NCBI GenBank assembly: GCA_019916065.1
Contig: CM034243.1
Span: 31,770,147 to 31,834,146 of the forward strand
Reading direction: 5' to 3'
Source of the DNA: Vitellaria paradoxa
Lineage: Eukaryota > Streptophyta > Magnoliopsida > Ericales > Sapotaceae
Length of the DNA: 64,000 bases
Notes under the pieces: model-generated
Databases searched by the model: none
The model's input: the letters and a program-made list of their open reading frames with translations, nothing else
What the model was told of the DNA's origin: nothing
Program-made: the position numbers and the translations under genes
Shown: positions 59,239 to 64,000 of the stretch, in pieces
How positions within the stretch are numbered: position 1 is the stretch's first letter
How the letters are laid out: each line of letters starts with the position of its first letter

Positions 59239-59935
59239 TCACTTCTTGTTATCAAGCTTGACGTTGGTCTCTTCAAGAAAGCCAATGTCTTTTACCCTAT
59301 GTGGGCTGAGAAGAGTAATACTAGAAATGGTGGACAAAGGTTTCACAGTCAGATCATCCATAACTGTGTAAGTAATAACTATGTAAGTGATCACTTCTCG
59401 AACATATCCATCCACAGCCAAGGTGTTGTATCCAGAGGAAGTACCTTGAGCATCCTGATGTGACAATTGCTTCAGCAGTGGAGAGTGCTTAGGGGGTGTT
59501 TCGTTGAAAAAAAAAAGTCAATCACAGTAAAAATATAAAAATTTGATGTAAAAAATGATGTGTGACGAAATTTGATTAGAAGAAAGTACAAAAGATTAGT
59601 AAAAATTAATGAATTTTGATTGATTTTAACTAACCAAACACTCCCTTAGTATTTTGAAGCTGGTGTCTTTGGACTTGAGAGATAATCCTTGGATTGGTGT
59701 GGTTATACATACTCATTGCCTAGGTCTCTGAATGCTCTTCTAGACTCAACTGAGGAACCGAACCATCCGTACCATTCGCAACCAGAAGGGCCAAAACAGA
59801 ACCGAGAGACAACTCCAAGAGTCCAAAGAGGAAATTACAAAGTCTTTTTGCCTTTGCAAACAGCACCTTCCCAAAGCTTTTGTCTACAAGAAGCTTCAGC
59901 TTCAAGCTAATTTTGGCATCTGTTTTTGTAGCCAT
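59239..59935 (-). pseudogene. DUF674 family gene remnant, minus-strand copy
   Basis: Segment 1 starts MATKTDAKISLKLKLLVDKS and continues through LCNFLFGLLELSLGSVLALL, the N-terminus of plant DUF674 proteins (function unknown). Segment 2 carries VDGYVREVITY, MDDLTVKPLSTISSITLL and VKDIGFLEE, the next conserved part. Family members are usually several hundred residues, so this is truncated. A one-base shift near codon 65 and a TAA where the family has Gln (GNEYV then TAA CCA) interrupt it, and a 154-bp MITE separates the segments. A TATA-less short product is possible, but a pseudogene is the better call. Confidence 0.8.
59492..59645. mobile_element. Tourist-like MITE inside the minus DUF674 remnant (family A)
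   Basis: 154 bp, left end GGGGGTGTTTCGTT, right end (reverse complement) GGGAGTGTTTGGTT, flanked by TTA at 59489-59491 and 59646-59648. Same family as the copies at 1.47 and 44.10 kb. Confidence 0.88.
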
Positions 59936-60484
59936 CTCAGACTGGATAGGTAGCATAGATTAATATGTAGAGGAAATGGAGTGATGCTGGGAATAACAAA
60001 GCCAAAAGTAGAAGACACGTGAAGAAGAAACTGCTCATAGTCCCTTTTAGGGTAACATTGTTTTATATAGACCGTTTTGTGATGACCATATTTTTTTACC
60101 AGATGAATCACTGGCTAGATTCAAAGACCATACTCAAGAAGCCTGATGGTTTACAGGGGATTTGGTAAATTAAGAAAAATCCAAGATACAGTTAAAAAAA
60201 TGCAAAAAACCCATTCCTAAACACCGTCTATACAAACATCTACAACAATGAGCAAAATGGAGGGATTGTAAGAGGCTTGGTTTGGTAGATCTTCACTAAA
60301 GGGATAAAATCATATGTTGATGAGTATCCATACATGACTCTGGTCATTAGACAGCAATCAAATCTGTAAATAAATAGCACATAATGGATTACCTTTCTCT
60401 TGCAACCCAAATCCTACACACCAAACGGCCCCATAATCTCATAAACTCAATTCCATGGATTTCTTGTCAAGAAATATATCTCCG

Positions 60485-61172
60485 ATGGCTACAAACCCTA
60501 AACAGAAGCTCCTCGTAAAGAAGAAGTCGAGGAAGGTGGTGTACGTAGAGGTCGGAAAGAACTTTGTGGACTTCCTCTTTGGACTCTTGGAGTTGCTGAT
60601 TGGTTCGATTTTGTCCATCCTAGTTGACCATGGGATGTCTGGTTCTGGGTCTTTGGACAGTCTCTACCAGAGCGTTCGAGACCTGGACAACAACTATCTG
60701 TAACCAAAACAAACCAAGAACTCGATCTTGACCCCAAAAAAGGCTGATTCAAATACCAAGCACCGTCTACTGTTGAATAATTGGCTATTGTAAAGCAAGA
60801 GAGTTCATATCTGGATGGCTATAGTCAGACCCGGCCTTGAGCCCAAAGTGCGGTGGCTTTAGGTCTACCAAAAAATCCCTTATACAAGGAGCCTCCAAGT
60901 ATCGGATATTCTTATACACAAAAATCTCATTTTTTCGAATAGTTTTAAGTCCTCTAAAAGTCAGGGCCGGTTTTGGCTATAGTATTTATTCTACACCCAG
61001 CAAAGCCAGCACTGCTAGTTCAGAGGTGGATGGTTACGTTCAGGGAGTGGTGACTTACACGGTGAAGGATGATCTGATCACACCAATGCCCACTGTATTT
61101 ACCATTGCTCTTATCGGCTCGCTGAATATCAAAGCCATTAGTTCTCTCGAGAGGATGAAGCGTAGTGGTTGA
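60485..61172 (+). pseudogene. DUF674 family gene remnant, plus-strand copy
   Basis: Segment 1 (60485-60703) reads MATNPKQKLLVKKKSRKVVY followed by DFLFGLLELLIGSILSILVD and ends LDNNYL then TAA, where family members continue with Gln-Pro. After a stretch still alignable past the stop (PKQTKNSILTPKKAD) comes a 148-bp insertion. Segment 2 then carries VDGYVQGVVTYTVKDDLITP and LNIKAISSLE, ending in TGA at 61170. It lies head-to-head with the minus copy, ATGs about 550 bp apart. Truncated and interrupted; function of the family is unknown. Confidence 0.8.
60826..60973. mobile_element. Small DNA element inside the plus DUF674 remnant
   Basis: 148 bp starting CAGACCCGGCCTTGAG and ending TCAGGGCCGGTTTT, with the CCGGCC(T/C)TGA core inverted at the two ends. 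TGGCTATAGT flanks both sides exactly (60816-60825 and 60974-60983), a 9-10-bp target duplication. The duplication length suggests a Mutator-type element, whereas the GGGCCGG end is hAT-like, so the superfamily is open. Confidence 0.8.
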
Positions 61173-62257
61173 CATGGATAAGGTCTGGTTATAACATCTC
61201 CTCCATTTTTGAGTTGGTTCTGTTTTGTGATTCATTGACATTTTATAATTTTTATTTTTATTTTATTATAATTATTATTTTTTTTTTTTTTAGACTAGGG
61301 TTTGAAGTTCTTGAAGGCTTCGTTTGTTTCTACCACAGTTCTCACAGATATGTTCCTTACAAGTAACAGAGCGAACAATAATTGATTAGGTTGGTGATGA
61401 TAATCTTGGAAATATGTCTAGTTTGAAGACTTTTGTTTTAGTTTCAATTTGCTTCCGTGATTAAGAAAAAGAGGAAGGATTGTTATCAAATGTCTGGATG
61501 CATCTTAATGGTTGTGACTTCATGCTTGTCAAATGGCTGAGTTCATCTTAATGGTTTTTGTTAGTATCACGATTTTCCTTCTATATTCTTGCATATTATG
61601 AATGATTAGATTCCTTGGCACTGGGAATATGATAAGAGCTTTTCGCCGTTTGAATAGGGACGGATGGTTGCATGCTAACCCAAATTAGGATAGGAATTGT
61701 AACTATGAGATAAGACTGTCCGCAGGTCCCTCCGATGTAAGTTAGCAAAGTTACAAGCGGAAATGTAAATACGTCCAATCTATGTCAAGTTAGCAAAGTT
61801 AGGAGAGGAGATGTAAATATGAGATGAGACTTGCTAAATACCATCACAACTGTATGCAGCTTTGCTCCTATGAGATTGGATAGGATTGTAAAATTGGTAG
61901 AATTACTTTTTTAAAATATTTTAATATTGCTCAAACTATGGTATTAAAACACACAAGCAATCGCATCCTCTGTTTGTGCCACCTGCTTTTTGTGCATTTT
62001 AAGGTTATTTTAATATTTTTACTTGGTCAGCTTAGTCAACTAACAAATATGTTAATAAGAAGTGATGTCTACCTATTTTTCAAGCAAGAGGTCGTCTTTA
62101 AATGAGACTAAAGGTCAACTTAGTTAACTAACAGATATATAACAGCAAATGATATTGTGCCCATTTGCCAAACAAAGAGTAGATATTTGAGGGAAATTGT
62201 AAATTTTTTTTTTTTTTAGTAAGTATAATTTGGATTAATGGGAAAATATATACAATA
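61173..62257. other. Intergenic region, no gene seen
   Basis: Contains an imperfect local duplication (GCAAAGTTACAAGCGGAAAT / GCAAAGTTAGGAGAGGAGAT at 61,744-61,812) and another at 62,028-62,130 (GTCAACTAACA words). AAGAAGTGATGTCTACCT at 62,056-62,075 is the exact inverse of 59,229-59,246, so part of this region belongs to the DUF674 inverted duplication. Confidence 0.5.
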
Positions 62258-63672
62258 TCAAAGGAGCATACCTCCGTATCTAAAAGCGTAGATTAAAAGA
62301 GGGATCCTCCAACTATTACATAGATTCACATTAACATTTGTACTCTTAATAGTAGAAAGTTGAGAAGCTTTTAGTCTTACTTCGCTCTTAATATTATTAA
62401 TCACTCCTAGTAGTAAGTTTGATAGCCTCTTATAAATTTTTGAGTTCATTTCTTACCATATATGGTATATCATCGCGACTCATGCAATTTTACAGATGAT
62501 ATTAGCAAAGCATTTCCCACTGAACTTGCCTGAGGCCCATTCAACTTCTTCTCTCCATGACTGCTTGCTTTTGGAAATGAAACATAGGCGACATATGGAG
62601 CTACAAATATCATGGGAGAATGAGCATTGAAATAATAAATGCTCTAAGTTTTCCATAGCTAATCCACATAAGGCACAAGTAGGATCAACATGTTGATAAT
62701 AAGTCTACGTCTTATAGCAAGCCAAAGGATAAAGCCGTGCCTTGTAATATGCTTTGGAAACCACAACAAGCCATGCCAAACAATTTTGGGAAAAAGATTT
62801 CTTCAAGCTTCCCAAGTAGAGGTTAGACTATAATTTCCATGTCTAGAGACAATCCAAATAAACTTATTAGATTGTGCTAAAGCAAGGCGATGATCAGGAG
62901 GATTAGTTTCTATGATGTCCTTCAACTCCCATGTGGTAGGAAATGGCCATACCCATTGGTCATTAGAGATGACCCTAGATATTTTGGAGTTGACAAAAAT
63001 TCCTGCATCATAGGTTATTATGTTGCCAAACTTAGGAATTAAAGGCCAAAGTGGATGCCAATTGGAACACTATACGGAGATTGACTTGTCGTTGCCAACT
63101 TTGTACTTGGATATTTTGATTGCCTCATCCCAAAGCCTGAGAATTTTACACCAAGTCCAAGAACAATCAAGTGAGATCTTAATCCCTCAAAAGTATCTGT
63201 CTTTTAGAAGATTGGTATGACACCAACTTACCTAAAGAGAAGGCCTTTTTGGTCTAAGGCCCACAAGTGATGCATCATTACTGACTTGTTCCATTCATCG
63301 AGCCTCTTAATACCGAGTCACCTCCATTATTAGACTTACAGACATCCTCCTAATCTACTTTGTTTCTCCTATTTCTTTAGATCATATCCTGTCAATAAAA
63401 ATTGTCTCAAAATTTGTTCGAACTTTTTTAGTAAGAATAAGTTAGAGACTCCAATAAATTTGAATGCTGAAGAGAATGGATTTAACTAGTACAAGTCTTC
63501 TAGCATAAGATAAGCAATTAGAAGTCCAACTGTTAATTTCCTTCAAAATTTTATCAATGAGCTCCTTACAGTTATCATATTTGAGTTTAGTATAGATTAG
63601 CAGCACTCCAAGATATTTGACTATTAGAGTTTGAACAAATCTATTAAGCTCATGAAACAGGTTTGAAATTAA
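62258..63672 (-). mobile_element. Decayed LINE (non-LTR retrotransposon), 3' part
   Basis: Minus-strand translation around 63,400-63,630 gives KYLGVLLIYTKLKYDNCKEL, then INSWTSNCLSYARRLVLVKS and FSIQIYWSL, the C-terminal reverse-transcriptase region of plant L1-type LINEs. Further downstream, near 62,630-62,710, PTCALCGLAMENLEHLLFQC is the zf-RVT zinc-binding segment found at the end of such ORF2 proteins. Stops and frameshifts are frequent (for example right after YWSL), so it is dead. The upstream part may continue beyond an A-rich interruption at 63,670-63,685. Confidence 0.9.
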
Positions 63673-64000
63673 AAAAAAAAAAAATGGCCTAATATAAATT
63701 TCAAATTGGTCTTGTAGTTGTGAACATAAGCTTGGTAGGCCCGAATTTTTTTAAATTAATATTAGTATACATATTATGTGATGGGCGCAATTTGAAGGAA
63801 AACTCCAAATCCAAAGGAGGGCTTGGACCTAGCTAAATGCATTATACTCTTATAAAAGTCTAGCGCAAACCCGAATTTGATTAGCTCTACTTTGGTGAAA
63901 CTTTTTGCTACCTTCGATTAGTGCGCCTTAACTTCCAACAACTAATAATTTTTATGGAAAAAGAAAAGAATTTTTAATAACTACTACTTAATTTTACAAA
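63673..64000. other. Unassigned right edge
   Basis: A 14-base A-run followed by non-coding sequence. It may include more LINE debris or another insertion; nothing firm can be read. Confidence 0.4.

Noticed and set aside
1..64000. CRISPR arrays, operons, ribosome binding sites or other prokaryotic features.
   Set aside because: The window is clearly plant nuclear DNA; the direct repeats present are tandem duplications, microsatellites or transposons.
1..64000. tRNA and rRNA genes.
   Set aside because: I looked for GGTTCGAATCC-type B boxes and rRNA-like blocks and found none with supporting structure; a tRNA scan would be decisive.

Overview
This is a nuclear window from an AT-rich flowering-plant genome. 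The evidence is spliced genes with GT-AG introns, XB3-type ankyrin-RING, plant class I small heat-shock protein and DUF674 families, telo-box/site II promoter motifs, and a dense population of MITEs, hAT, LINE and LTR debris. Coding DNA is sparse and long stretches hold only small transposon remnants. I cannot name the species.

Layout. 1-9.7 kb: AT-rich intergenic DNA with several MITE-like elements and no gene I can support. 10.1-13.6 kb (minus): an intact eight-exon ankyrin-repeat/RING E3 ligase of the XBAT31 type. 13.8-24 kb: gene-free DNA with a likely solo LTR (16.4 kb), a 1-kb long-arm palindromic element with a 9-bp target duplication (18.0-19.0 kb) and an AT-rich repeat array (19.2-20.2 kb). 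24-27.3 kb: LTR-like dispersed repeats with local tandem duplications. 27,297-34,270: a complete hAT transposon with 16-bp terminal inverted repeats, a perfect 8-bp target duplication, GAGCTCGA-rich subterminal regions, an intact 697-residue transposase, and exon fragments that look captured from host genes (UPF3 and a B3-domain gene).

36.2-56.5 kb: a segmental inverted duplication. Each arm carries a dyskerin/CBF5 pseudouridine synthase gene and a class I cytosolic small heat-shock protein gene, in mirror order (CBF5-HSP ... HSP-CBF5). All four genes look intact. The dyskerin catalytic cores differ by only four residues over about 400, the HSPs at about 21 of 155, and the intergenic DNA much more. 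The 43-51 kb spacer holds an LTR-like remnant and a nearly perfect 746-bp tandem duplication.

59.2-61.2 kb: two divergently oriented, broken DUF674 genes. They share a premature stop at the same codon, and each carries its own small transposon insertion. 62.3 kb to the right end: a decayed LINE (reverse transcriptase C-terminus plus zf-RVT), minus strand.

The strongest items for a second look are the intact hAT element with its captured exon pieces, the CBF5/HSP inverted duplication with asymmetric promoter motifs, the 1-kb palindrome, and the DUF674 pair. I found no wholly new molecular system.
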